DNA of 64,000 bases from Vigna angularis (taxonomy: Eukaryota > Streptophyta > Magnoliopsida > Fabales > Fabaceae): contig NC_068974.1 in the NCBI RefSeq assembly GCF_016808095.1, positions 13,082,001 to 13,146,000 of the forward strand. Direction: 5' to 3'. The position numbers were made by a program, and so were the translations under genes. Shown here one piece after another: positions 12,792 through 24,200 of this stretch. The notes below the pieces were generated by a model. It was not told the origin of the DNA and searched no databases. It worked only from the letters and a program-made list of their open reading frames with translations. Positions within the stretch are counted from its first letter, which is position 1, and each line of letters opens with the position of its first letter.

Positions 12792-13925
12792 CTATTGCAG
12801 TGTCTCAATCATAGGAACTTTAATCTCCAATTTCTTGAAGATTTCCATAAAGCACTTAAATTTCTTTTCCTTCATATGATACTTCTTTGGATGACGAAGA
12901 GGTTTTCCATATGAATCTCTCTCTCTTCCTCTCGTCCTCTTTCTCTTTTCTCTCACTTTCTTTTTTTCTTTTATTTTTCTACTCACTTTCTCAATCTTCA
13001 CACAAATTTTCTCTTCTTTCTCTTCTCTCTCTTTTCGCTCTTCTCTCTCTTCTTTTTCCAACTCAACTTTTTCAACATTTACACTCATTAGCACTTCACA
13101 CTCTTCCCTAGGGTTAACCTCAGTATTAGCCCCAAAATTTTTGTTAGGCCTTTCTTCCAATTGCTTGGTAATCTGACCCATGTGAATCTCCAAGTTCTTA
13201 ATAGCAGGTTCAATGCTCTTTTGAGAAGATTCAGTTTTCTGTATGAATTGCTGAAGAGTTTCTTCCATCCTTATTGATCTTTCATTAAGTATAGAAATTT
13301 GTTGCCATAAGGTTGGTTGTTGTTGTTGCTTGTTAAATTGCCCTTCTTGTCCAGCTTGCCTACTTTGTCCGTGACCAATGCTTGGGTGTACTTTCCACCC
13401 TTGATTGAAATTCCCCTGACGCTATGAAAATTGATTGGCCATGAAGTTAACATCCTCTAAAGCATCTCCTGGAAAAACGCATTCACCATTGATATGGTCA
13501 CCCCCACATAATTCACACAACTGTGGTTGAACCTGTGCAACAGTCTTTAATTCTTTTGGCAGTTGTGCAAGCATTTTTGTGAGAGTCTCCAATTGTTGAG
13601 TTAGTATCTTGTTCTGTGCTAGCAAGGCATCATTGGTTTGTAACTGTAGAACTCCTTTTTGTTGAATAGGAGCTCCTCTTTCACTGTTTAGTTCATTATC
13701 ACTTGTAGCCATATTTCCAATGATTTCTGTAGCTTCCTTTGGAGTTTTCCATTTGATATTTCCTCCTGCTGAGGCGTCAAGCATCATCTTGGTTTGTGAA
13801 CCAAGACCTCCAAGGAAGATTAGGACTACTTCTACTTCGTCAAATCCATGCGTAGGAGTCTTTCTTAATAAGCTTTTGTACCTATCCCATGCATGACCTA
13901 GTGATTCCTCCATGCCTTGCCTAAA
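12792..13925 (-). pseudogene. gag: Athila-like gag, N-truncated, with premature stop (element B)
   Basis: Minus-strand capsid/nucleocapsid gene remnant. Seen in order: the back half of the retrotransposon gag domain (ESLGHAWDRYKSLLRKTP, FLGGLGSQTKMML), a glutamine- and leucine-rich coiled stretch, and a CX2CX4HX4C zinc knuckle (CELCGGDHINGEC). An in-frame TAG follows QFS at about 13422. The same frame then reopens (GNFNQGWK-like, TLQQFIQKTESSQKSIEPAI) and runs through a Lys/Glu-rich stretch to KCFMEIFKKLEIKVP, the usual lead-in to protease. Both open parts are in one frame, so the break is a nonsense codon rather than a shift. The first half of the capsid is missing upstream and no protease or RT follows. 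Confidence 0.85.
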
Positions 13926-14260
13926 AGATGATATCTCTTGCTTTCCTTTGTTTACCTTGGTAGAATTGAGTGCTCATATAGTTAAATTCTTGACCGAATT
14001 GCATCATGTTGGCATTAGGCACAAAACCCTAAAAATAATTGTTAGCACAAAAAGATAGAGAAGATATAAAATAAGAGATAAGAAGATAAAATAAAAACAG
14101 AAAAAAAATAAAAACAGAAAGCAGAAAAAAAAATAGAAAATAAAATAAAATAAAATAAAATAAAAACAGAAAAAATAAAAAACAGAAATTCAAATTTCAA
14201 AATTCAAAAACAAGTCAAAGATAATCAATAATCACACAAATGAACTAGTTAAACCACAAG

Positions 14261-14278
14261 TCCCCGGCAACGGCGCCA
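14261..14278 (-). promoter_or_regulatory. Primer-binding site of element B (tRNA-Asp)
   Basis: The minus strand reads TGGCGCCGTTGCCGGGGA, complementary over 18 bases to the 3' end of plant tRNA-Asp. It lies 6 bp from the inner end of the 5' LTR, the standard position for Athila-type elements. Confidence 0.93.
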
Positions 14279-14284
14279 AAAACT

Positions 14285-15292
14285 TGATGCCAAATTTATG
14301 AACACCGAAATACGGCGCCACAAACTTGTTGAACAATCGGCAAGTGTGACCGAATCGTATCAAGTAATAAACTCGGTAAGACCAAGTATCGTTCTCCCAA
14401 AGGACTCACGACCTAGTTAGCTATATGATTTGTTGATTATTTAAGACTTGTTAACAATTGATTGTAGGTTTTAAATGCAAGAGACAATAAGTAAACATGT
14501 ATGCATGAGATTTGATCAATGCAAGAGATTAAATGCATGAGACTTTTAGGAATTCATCATTCTTTTCATCAATGCTAATGCCACTCTCTAAATCACCTTG
14601 CAAGAAGGCCTATCCTTAATTACGAGTTCATACAATTCCTAGCATTCCTAGTAATTAGTTTTAAAGTGCAGGAGCTTAAAGGCAACCAATATGCTATTGG
14701 GAGAAATTCCCCGGATCTAGATTTCCCCGTACGTTCCCGTATCGACAAAATCAATAATCATGGCAATGAATGAGTTAAACAAAGCAAACATTAAGCAAAA
14801 AGGAAAATCTCTAACTAAAGATGAAAGAAAGCATGTATCTTAATATAAGATGTTAAAACACAAATTCCATATATGAGAGTTTCACAAGACTACATTGATT
14901 CCCCAACAACAATACAAGGTTTAGTTCACCATATTCATGGTGAAACTAGATGAACAATAATGAAAGAATGAAAGAGATAGAAAAACCCTAGAAAGAGAAG
15001 AGGAGAGCCGTCACCATCACCCAATCTACCCCCAAGGGGTGAAAAGTTTGTTTTTGCTTCCTCCCAGCCAAAGAGACAAACCCTAGGACGTGCAAGTCCT
15101 TAAATAAGGCATAAAAATAACATAAAACAATTCCAAGCGCATAAAAACAAAAGAAAATCGGTCCAAGCTCACTTTGAATGGCGCTCAGCGGTATTTTACC
15201 GCTGAGCGGTAATAGCGCATGATCCATTTTGCCCCCAACTGTTGTTTTTGCCCCTCAGCGATGATTTTGGCACTTGAAAAGTGCCGTTATCA
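14285..15292 (-). repeat. 5' LTR of element B (internally deleted)
   Basis: 1008 bp against 1409 bp for the other LTR. One deletion lies near 14520-14560, and a larger one directly joins GTGCCG to the terminal TTATCA at 15286-15287. The ends and the GAGCC TSD are intact. Confidence 0.9.
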
Positions 15293-15590
15293 GAGCCTTT
15301 TTGGTCTTAGGAGGGTTTGAAGTTGAGACCAAGCACACACACCCTCCTATGCACATTCACATCAACCACTAGACCAAGCTTCATCCACTGGTATAATAGC
15401 GCAAACAATTATACTTAAATACTCTTTCAACTTTTTTCGAAATTTACTATGGAACCAATATTAATTTAATTTTCTTCCCTTCCTTAAATATTCCTGAACA
15501 TTGTTTTTTCATCACAATTTATTATATAATACCACAAAATAAAATACTTAAGGTAAGAAATCATTTTATTTATACGGGTCTTACACTATG

Positions 15591-16263
15591 CAGGAAGAGT
15601 TCGAGATGTCCATGATGGGAGAACTCACTTATTTCTTGGGACTTCATGTTAAGCAAACTGAGAATTGCATTTTTATACATCAATCAAATTACTGCAATGA
15701 CTTGTTATTGAAATACAAAATGTTGGACTGCAAAGAGGCTGCAACACCGATGGCAACTAACTACTATCTTGATCTTGATGAAGCAGGAAAAATTGTTGAC
15801 CAAAAAATGTATAGAGGTATGATCGGATCCCTATTGTACTTAATTGCTAGTAGACCAGATATCATGCATAGTGTCTGTCCTTGTGCTAGATTTCAGTCTC
15901 AACCAAAAGAATCACATCTTACTATTGTAAAAAGAATTTTAAAATACTTGAGAGGAACCAAGAATCTTGGTTTATGGTATCCAAGTGGTTCAAACATTTT
16001 TCTTGAGGGATATAGTTATTCTAACTTTGGCGGGTGCAAACTAGATAGAAAGAGCATTAGTGGTATCTGTCATTTGCTAGGATGTTCTCTAGTTTCTTGG
16101 CATTCAAAGAAACAAGATTGTGTGGCCACAAAGCTGAATACATAGCAGTTGGAAGTTGTTGTGCTCAATCTCATTGGATTAAGAGTCAACTAGAGGACTA
16201 TGGCATATCATTAGATCATATTTCCTTAAAGTATGATAATACCAGTTCAATTGTGTATTTTTA
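15591..16263 (+). pseudogene. Copia RT end and RNase H, degenerate (element F)
   Basis: Resumption of the plus-strand Copia polyprotein after LTR C. It encodes the RT C-terminus ([27 protein letters not shown]) and RNase H ([25 protein letters not shown]). The usual GYSDADYAG box reads GYSYSNFGG, so a catalytic Asp is lost. The frame ends after CVATKLNT near 16145. A shifted frame continues with EYIAVGSCCAQSHWIKSQLEDYG and ends at 16263. This element is clearly dead. Confidence 0.88.
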
Positions 16264-16796
16264 GATCTTGTTTTATTTGATGATTGATTTTGTATTCTTA
16301 TATCTCTATGTTTATATGTTGCATAAAATATCTAAGATGATAAGAGATTGAAATGTGTAGTTTGTTTGAATAAGTATCACTATGTTATTATTGTGATATA
16401 TTTGATCTGATACATTGTTATTACATGTTGATAAATGCTTTGACATATTCTGATTACTGCATTGTGCATCTGTATTTTGAGATAAAAAATATGCATAATG
16501 ACAGGGGGAGCATTGCATATCATTGATATATTTCACATGTCTTTATTTAAAAGGGAAAATTATCTCAATTTCATGCGAAAATCTTTGACAGGGGGAGCAT
16601 CATTACTTGTTTTATGATTATCTGATGCATCTCTATATGCTTGATTATTTGTATATCAATACCATTGTGCTTACCTTTTATGCTAATGCCCAAAGGGGGA
16701 GAATTATAGCCTAGTAATTGATTGATAATTTGTACTGATTTGTGCAACATGGTTGATTATTAATCATGGTTGTGCATCATAAAAAAAGGAGAAGAT
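16264..16796 (+). other. 3' untranslated region and polypurine tract of element F
   Basis: AT-rich sequence after pol with several GGGGGAG tracts (near 16505, 16590 and 16695), typical of the 3' region of SIRE-type Copia elements. The last purine run (AAAAAAAGGAGAAGA, 16781-16795) directly precedes the LTR start TGTTGAGATTG at 16797 and is the likely plus-strand primer tract. No ORF worth reporting. Confidence 0.7.
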
Positions 16797-16919
16797 TGTT
16801 GAGATTGTTGATAGGGGGAACACTAGTTTAGTTGAACCCCCAATCTCAATAATATGAGTTTTTGATGATGACAACACATAATTAAGAGCACATGTGTATT
16901 TTGTGTTACATGTTCTATG
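16797..16919 (+). repeat. Start of 3' LTR of Copia element F (split by element G)
   Basis: The LTR begins TGTTGAGATTGTTGATAGGG right after a purine tract. It is interrupted at 16919 by the G LTR, with CTATG (16915-16919) as the target duplication. The rest of this LTR resumes at 60307. A second copy of bases 16809-16919 occurs at 59250-59360. Confidence 0.78.
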
Positions 16920-17865
16920 TGTTGGTATCGGAGGGGGTATTTTTTGAAGAGTATAGCGCAGCGGAATTAACACTCAGAGAGCGGAAAGCGTATTTGATCA
17001 CAATTAAACTTAATTCGGTCCTTTTAGTAAAAATAATTTTCTTTCAGAAAATTAATCAAACAGTTGATGTACGTACAATAAAATGAGTATAGGGAATAAG
17101 AAGAACAACACAAAATTTTTATCCTGGTTCGAATCAAAAGATTCTACGTCCAGTCGTTAATCACTATAAATAGTGATTAAGCTTTTTCACTAAAAAATTG
17201 TTTAACAGATTACAAGATAATGAACAATAAAAATGAATAGAACCACTCTACCAACTTGAAGAGAACCGCTTCAGCAATCAACCAACGATTCACAAGCTTC
17301 TCCTTTCACAAGACCAGGCAGAGTACCTTGCTAACTTGAAGAGAGTCTGCTCCGACTATCGACACACGATACGCGAGCCTCTCCTTTCACAAGACCAAGC
17401 AAGGGAACAATGAACAAAAAGCTTTCTGAGAACGTTCCTCTAACACACAGTGTTCTTAGCTTTCTCAGTTCAAAAATAACGTTACTTTCTAATTTCTCCA
17501 AAACAAAATATATAGCCAAGTACACTGAATGCCAAAGGTCAGCTCCCAACTGCCATGAATAATCGATTATTGTAAGTGATAATCGATTATTCAAGTCCGT
17601 TATAGGTTTTCAAAAATGTGATAATCGATTATATGAAGTGATAATCGATTATTCAGGTATGACTTGTGATAATCGATTATTGCTTCATCATAATCGATTA
17701 TTGTAGTTAAAAATGTAAGTTTACAAGGTTTACAAGAATTTCCTACTACATTTAATTTCTACAAATTGCTTTTAACTAATTCTAATATCTTCTGCAACTA
17801 AAACTTCTTGTAGCATCATCAAAACAAATTTCTTCAAGATTTACCAATACTCCTTATTGGTAACA
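16920..17865 (-). repeat. 3' LTR of element G
   Basis: 946 bp; plus-strand ends TGTTGGTATCGG and TTATTGGTAACA. It carries six ATAATCGATTAT palindromes at about 17560-17702. On its right, ATCTCCCCCTTTTTGATG is the complement of a purine tract, marking this as the 3' LTR of a minus-strand element. Confidence 0.9.
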
Positions 17866-18218
17866 ATCTCCCCCTTTTTGATGATGATCAAAAATTCAAT
17901 TTTAAAAGCAAGTTTGGCTTACCTGCAAAACATACAAGCTAACAAACAACAACAAGGTTAGCAATACCTGTAATAATTTATACTTCTCCCCTTGTATTAT
18001 TCTTCTCCCCCTTTTTGATCAGAATCAAAAAGATCAGATGTTAAAGGCTCCCCCTAAATATGATCTCCCCCTCAATTAATCAAAGGATACATATAATTAA
18101 GAGATCATTTTATTTATGAAAATAAAGAGTATATTTGAAGAAGACACATAACAGACTGAATTATAACATAGATGAAATGGCAAGTAAACAACAAAACAGT
18201 CTAACAGAGAACCTATAT
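17866..18218 (-). other. 3' UTR and polypurine tracts of element G
   Basis: Minus-strand purine tracts ending in AAAAAGGGGGAGAT adjoin the LTR. Further GGGGGAG-type tracts lie at about 18000-18075. No gene seen. Confidence 0.75.
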
Positions 18219-21200
18219 CTAAAACTCAGGACTAGGAGATCTCTCGGGAGGTTGAATGTTGAGATGATGCTCGATGTTAGATAGGTGAACATCAAGATCA
18301 AGAAATTGATCAACCATGTACTCATCAACAGATCGTTGCCAATCATAAATCTCCTCAAAGTGAGTCTTTTGTGCAAGACTCATATCCTCCAATTGTTTAG
18401 ATAACCTTGCAAAATGTTCTTCCATAGAAGTTGAGGAAGAAGAGGGTATGTTGGATGGTCCAACATCAGATGGAGCAGCAGCACTTACTGGGTCAGCCAT
18501 ATGAGTGTCCACGTCATCATCTTCATCGACATCAGGATGATCATCATCTTTGTGAATAAGGACTCTGCCTCTAGTAATGAATCCCATCTGACGAAAGGTA
18601 GTATCGCCAATTTCCGAGCCAACAACTTGAGTGGCTTGGACAAGTTCTCCTTCAATATTGACACCTTTGTACTCCAAGATTCTAGAAATAAGAAGAGCAT
18701 AAGGAAGGTGATAAGAATGGGATTTCTTAGCTTTTACCATAGTGTCAGCAATGAGAGCAGGCCAATCGATATGTATGTGATTTAGGATCCCATACAGAAG
18801 AAGTAGATCCTGTTCAGAGCATTGAGCATGATTGGTTGCTCTAGGACATAGGATCCAGACAAGTAAGTAGTGAATCATCCTTTCTTCAACCTTGAAACCT
18901 CCAACAAGCAATTGCCTTCGATTAGTCTCTTGTTCAGGGTGACATAGGAAGGATTGGAAGGTCAATAATCGATCGAAATCTTGGAGTCTGAGATGAACTT
19001 TAACAGCATCATCCCAGATGGGTAGTTGGGCAACGTTGGTCCACACATCATCATCTAAAATTATAGGGACACCCTTGACTTTAGTGGAAATAATCCCATC
19101 TCGATATCGCAAGTTGAAATAGAACACTCTGATGAGATCGGGATAAATGCAACCGTTTTGTTCCACCAGATTTGAGAGTCCTTGATCATTAAACAGCGCT
19201 GGAAATTGAAATCCATAGAAACGGAAAAAATCAAGGCGAATGATGAATCATTATTTTCTGCACTTCACTTAGTTTATTGTACTAGAATTAATCAGGAAAT
19301 TATGCTTAATTGTCCAGTATTTTCCCATTTCACTGAATTGTGCTTAATTCTATCAGAAATTCTTATTTTAATTAATTTGAATTATCTGAGGTAATTATTT
19401 ACATTATTGATTGCAGGAAAAAATTTTGGAAATAGAATTTGAGGATATTTAGAGATTAAATGAGAAATGAAAATGAGCACAAAAATTAATTTCTTTTAAC
19501 ACACAAGAAAGAGGCGCATTGGAGGCACGGAGGCACGCTTATTCCATGGAAGTAGAGAACAATTAATTTTTAGTGAAGTGCTTTCCAAATTACATGCCAA
19601 CAAGGAGCTTGGAAATGCTGCAGCAGAATTTGGTCACGGCATAGAGAAAGAGCAAGCATGTATTGAATGGAAATCAAGGGGACCCACATGGAAGCAAATT
19701 CACGGTTTTGAAATGTTGGCATTGAATATTATTGAAAAGAAGCACATATATGATATGGACGTTGAGTGGAGTACCACGGCTGCACCTCATTGTTTACCTC
19801 ATTGTTCAAGTGAAGAAAATTGCACGGTTTGTGGTTGATGGCTTGGCAAAAGTAATGACCACATTTTGGCTTTAAATATGTCATGAAATGCTTAAAGGGT
19901 CCCATACTCATTTTATACGTCCAAAGATGGAAGAAAGTGGAAAAAGCTTTCTATAATATTCAACATACTTTGTTGGGGCAGCCATACTCTTTCTTGCAAC
20001 GAGATTTCCAAATTCCCACAATCAATAAAGAAAAATGAAAGAGGGACCACCTTTGCCACATTCTCTCGTCCACATGCATATACAAAATGCAAGCATCAAT
20101 TTAAATTGGAGAAGGGGATTCACGAAAGTCAATCATACAAAAAAGAATCTCCTTTCCTAAAGGGCCACCACCACTCACGGTTATGTCTACATGGCATACG
20201 GAAATCATTCTGAGAAAGTAGAAAACCATACTGCCCATCATTCTTTTTGGTTTGCACACACAGCAGCCCCACACTTGCGGTATTAAGAGGCAGCAGCAAG
20301 GACAATACAGTGGAAGAGCACGGTGAGGGCTGATTTCATTAGGATCTTTCACTCAACCAGCATGGAGGCAGCCCTTATGCACATCACGCTCCAGCTTCAT
20401 CAACAAAAATCCAACACTGTGAAACAACCTCTCATGGAAGCTCACGGCCCCTTTGGAGCAGCCCACATGGATGAAGGTAGCAATGAGGAAGTAACAACAC
20501 CCAAGGAAGGCACTAGCTTGGCACAAGGGGTTCTGAATTGAAAGCACACAGCAGCTGAAGGCCCTCACAGAAGCAACACACGTTGATGAAGAGCTCCATC
20601 CAGCACCCTTGGAGCACACCACCATCCAGCAAGCTCACGGCTGATACAAGAAAGCAGTGATGGAGTTCCTCTTTTATTTGGTGCGCACGGAGAAGTGAAG
20701 TAGACAGCACATCCAGCTGCCTTTGAAAGAAGCAATGGTCCAACATCAAGAGAAGGAGCTGTGAAGGGCTGGAACAGTCACGGTCCATCAAAGGAAATGG
20801 CTTCAAGCATCCAAAACAGAAACAAGCACCCGTGAGCAACAATAAAAAAAGAATGTGCAGGATAAATGAGGAAGAAGAGGACAAATATTAGTTGGCAAAC
20901 TCACGGGTTCAGATTTTTGGTTATAAAACCAGCAGCAGCAGAAGAGAAGGGATATTAGATTTTAGGAGTAGGTTTAGGTTACGTTCTGGCTGGGTGTTCT
21001 CCTCCCCTCTGGGGAGGTTTTGTGATTTAATTCAATTTGCATTTTCTAGTAGCAAACTCTCTCATTTCCATTTCAAACAGTGCAATTGTAATTTTAATTT
21101 CTGAAGCTTTGCTCATTTCATTTTCACTTCTACGGTTCAGAATTTTATTTTAATGTTGAATTTTGAATTTCATTTTCAGTCAAGTGATTTTATTTTATTG

Positions 21201-24200
21201 TCTTTTCATTTTACCGTCTGCTGTTACGTTTTATGCATATTTACAGTTCCAGCATTTTAATTTCAAACACTGCGTAATTTTCCATTTTCCGTTTTTACCA
21301 TCTTTTACCGTTTATTCTTATTGTCTTTAAAATTTATTTCATTGTTTTTAATTTCAGTTGTGTTTAAATTCCAGTCTAGTTTTAAGTTTTATTTACCGCA
21401 CAAAACATTCACAAACCCCCCCTTTTCGTGTTAGCTCTGAGACTGAACCAACAATATTGGTCCTTGAGAGACGACCTAGGAGTCACTTCCTAGTTATACT
21501 GCATTAATTTCCGTGCACATCAAATTTGTATGACCGCGACAGTCGTATCAAATTTTGGCGCCGCTGCCGGGGACCAATGGAGGTTTAGTTTGAGATTTTT
21601 GTTCTGTTAATATTTGTTCTGTTAATATGTTTGTTTTGTGTGTTTTGTCTTGTATATTTTTGTAGGCGACAACGACACCTTCAGCAAATTTTGGCGGCGT
21701 TGTCACTTCAGTCCAGGTTCTTGTTTTAGATTTTTACTGTTTTTGTTTTATTACGTGGTTGTAATATATGTTTAGTCTTTTATATTTTTTATTGTGCTGT
21801 GTTTTGTATTATGTCTCTTAATAAAAAACAATTTAAAAAAAAATAATTTTTTTGTTTTGTCTTGTTTGTGTCTGAAGCATGTTTAATTGTGTTGTGTTTT
21901 ATTTTGTGTTGTGATGTGATGTTCTATTTTATGTATGCGTGTCATATGTATTTTATCTGTTAATTAAAAAAAAAAATTTCCTGTGTTTTATTTTGAATTT
22001 TTCTTTTTAGATGTCTACCTATTTTAATTTTGTGAACAGTGTTTATTTTGCCGATACCTCTAATTATGAATCTCCTTCTGCATGGTACTTTAATTATTCT
22101 GCTGATTTTTGTAATGAGAACAATATTGCGCATCCTCTGGTGAGGGGCGTACATGATGATGTTGCCCAGTCTATATCAGATTTTGAAAGCAAGTTGGACG
22201 ATAAGATTGACTCTCTTGAGAAGTTGGTGACACAATTGACTACCAACCGGAGATCTACATCTCCATCTGCGTCTGTTGCACGACTATGTGCTATTTGTCC
22301 TTCCAGTAACCACTATACAGATGCATGTCCTTCTTTGCAGCACCCTGTTGCCTCTGATGCGCCTCAAGCTTATTCTACGAACATCTACAACAGGCAACAA
22401 AAACAGCAACACCAGCAGATGCAATTTTATGATGCTCCCTTTCAAATAACTCCTCAACCTTCAACTTCTGAACCTACATTGAAGGAGTTATTAGAGCAGA
22501 TGACCATGCAGAATCTGAAGTTCAAGCAAGAGAGCATGAAGATCCAGCAGGAAACTCAAGCTGCCATGCAGAATCTGAGTAATCAGATCAGGCAGATGGC
22601 CACTCTTGCACCTGAGGAGAATGCTGAAGTTTTTGAGGACCAGGCAAGAATAAGCAGCAATTTCGAACCAGGTAGACCACTTACATTTTCCACCAACATA
22701 TCTCAATTTGATTGTTTTGATGATTATGCTATTGAGAGGTATGTTGATAATTATGATATTGATGAGCATGCTTTTAATTCTCCCTCTGAACATGAATCTG
22801 AGCCTATTATTGATATTGATTCTACATTTGAAATTGATTCATGTTTTGAGGATATATCTGAGGTTCAGCCTATTACATTGGGATTGGGTGTTATACCCCT
22901 GCATGAAATTTCTGTAGTGCCACATTGCACTAACCATGTTGCAGGAGGTACGTATAAACTTGATGAGCAGACACCCACAATTGAAGACAAAGGTGCGAGC
23001 ACCCAGAACTGTTTCAACAACAAGAGGCACCTACTGAACCTGCTTATCAACAATCACTACTTCGATCCAGCGGTTGAAAACATTTCACTGCTTGATCAGA
23101 TCTGGAGGATGAAGCAGTACGTCCTCAACAATTCCGTGATGGATCATGAAGTGGAAAACCTCTCCCTACAAGTCCAAAATTGGCAACTGCCACCCTGACC
23201 AGGAGAGTTTTCTTTTTCTTTCTTCCCAGTTTTCATATTTTTAGTGCACTTGTCCTTTATCTGTTTATTGTTGTAATTGATGATGTTATGCTTAGAAAAC
23301 ATCTAGGACAGTGTAGTTTAAGTGTGGTCTCGGGAAGATTCTGCATTTTGTTTTTCTTTTAAGTTTGTTTTACCTTTTCTTTTTAGTTTTCGAATTGTTA
23401 TCTTTAAAAAAAAAATTAAAAAAAAAAAAATTATTCTATTGTGATAAAATATTTTGTTTTAAGCGTGCCAAATCTTTATTCCGATGTGTATATTTATTTC
23501 TTAGTTTTCGAGTTGTTATCCCTTAAAAACATAAACAAAAAAAAAAAAAAAAACATTTTCAAAAATTGTTTTGCGTGTAGTCCATAATTTCTCGGCCCTC
23601 AATTTCTTATTATTTCATATCAATAATTCATTGAAAATTTTCACTTCAGATCTTATCTTTTTCCTTATTTTCTTCATTGTAAATATATTTTCTTAGTTGT
23701 CTCATACAGGTTTTTGATTGAAAATTTTTAGACTAAGAAAATATTTCATTCATCAATGCAAAAATTACAGTAATGGAGAAGTGGAAATTGAACATATCTG
23801 AAAATAAAATTTGCAGTAGATTCATATGTGAAAATTAAGAAGTTCGGGGGTCGATCATTTCTGATCGTTAATATTACAGACCATTAATAATAATAAAAAA
23901 AAACATAAAAACATAAAAAATAATTGTTCAGATTACATGCCTCATTAATATTCTGGCCACACTCGGCCAGCAAAAAAAAACATAAAAAATAAAATAAAAA
24001 TAAAAATAAAAATAACATAAAACATTAAAACTGGAAGAATTCACGAGCTGGTTGTGGTGGTCTAAGGGAGAGCTCCGTTGAGGGAGCTCTGGTTCGGAAT
24101 GTGAGAAGCATGGGTGGAGGGATTTGTCTCTCATCTCTATCATCGTCAATGATGATCGGAACGGGAAACAGATTCAGCAGCCTCGGTGCCCTCATTATCA

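Larger units (their letters stand above)
9338..15292 (-). mobile_element. Non-autonomous Athila-like LTR retrotransposon (element B)
   Basis: Complete minus-strand element, flanked by the perfect TSD GAGCC (9333-9337 and 15293-15297). The 3' LTR is 9338-10746 (1409 bp). The 5' LTR is 14285-15292 (1008 bp, shortened by internal deletions, one of which joins GTGCCG directly to TTATCA). The primer site at 14261-14278 is a perfect match to the 3' end of plant tRNA-Asp. A polypurine-like tract adjoins the 3' LTR. The 3.5-kb internal region encodes only a damaged gag; protease-RT-RNaseH-integrase coding is absent, so movement would need enzymes in trans. It is inserted in LTR C. Confidence 0.93.
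5320..15585 (-). mobile_element. Tekay/Del-like solo LTR (C), with nested insertions
   Basis: The plus-strand ends are TGTAACACCCC and GGGTCTTACA. On the minus strand it therefore begins TGTAAGACCC and ends GGGGTGTTACA, an end pattern typical of Tekay-type chromovirus LTRs. It is flanked by a perfect CTATG TSD (5315-5319 and 15586-15590) inside Copia RT. Without the nested solo LTR D (6754-8093) and element B (9338-15292) it is about 3 kb. No pol, gag or primer site of its own is seen, so a solo LTR is the simplest reading. The family name is inferred from the ends only. Several long plus-strand open stretches around 8000-8930 are pyrimidine-rich low complexity, not genes. Confidence 0.7.

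Noticed and set aside
13271..13453. 60-aa ORF in another frame of gag
   Set aside because: Shadow frame: the true gag frame is the same on both sides of one nonsense codon, so no frameshift is needed.
19578..19838. 86-98-aa ORF repeated in all three LTRs
   Set aside because: It lies in LTR U3, is disrupted differently in LTR1, and shows no known domain; treated as LTR sequence.
20353..20884. Overlapping ORFs on both strands of the LTRs (72-123 aa)
   Set aside because: Chance open frames in the GC-richer part of the LTR; no domain, and the 123-aa frame is broken in LTR3.
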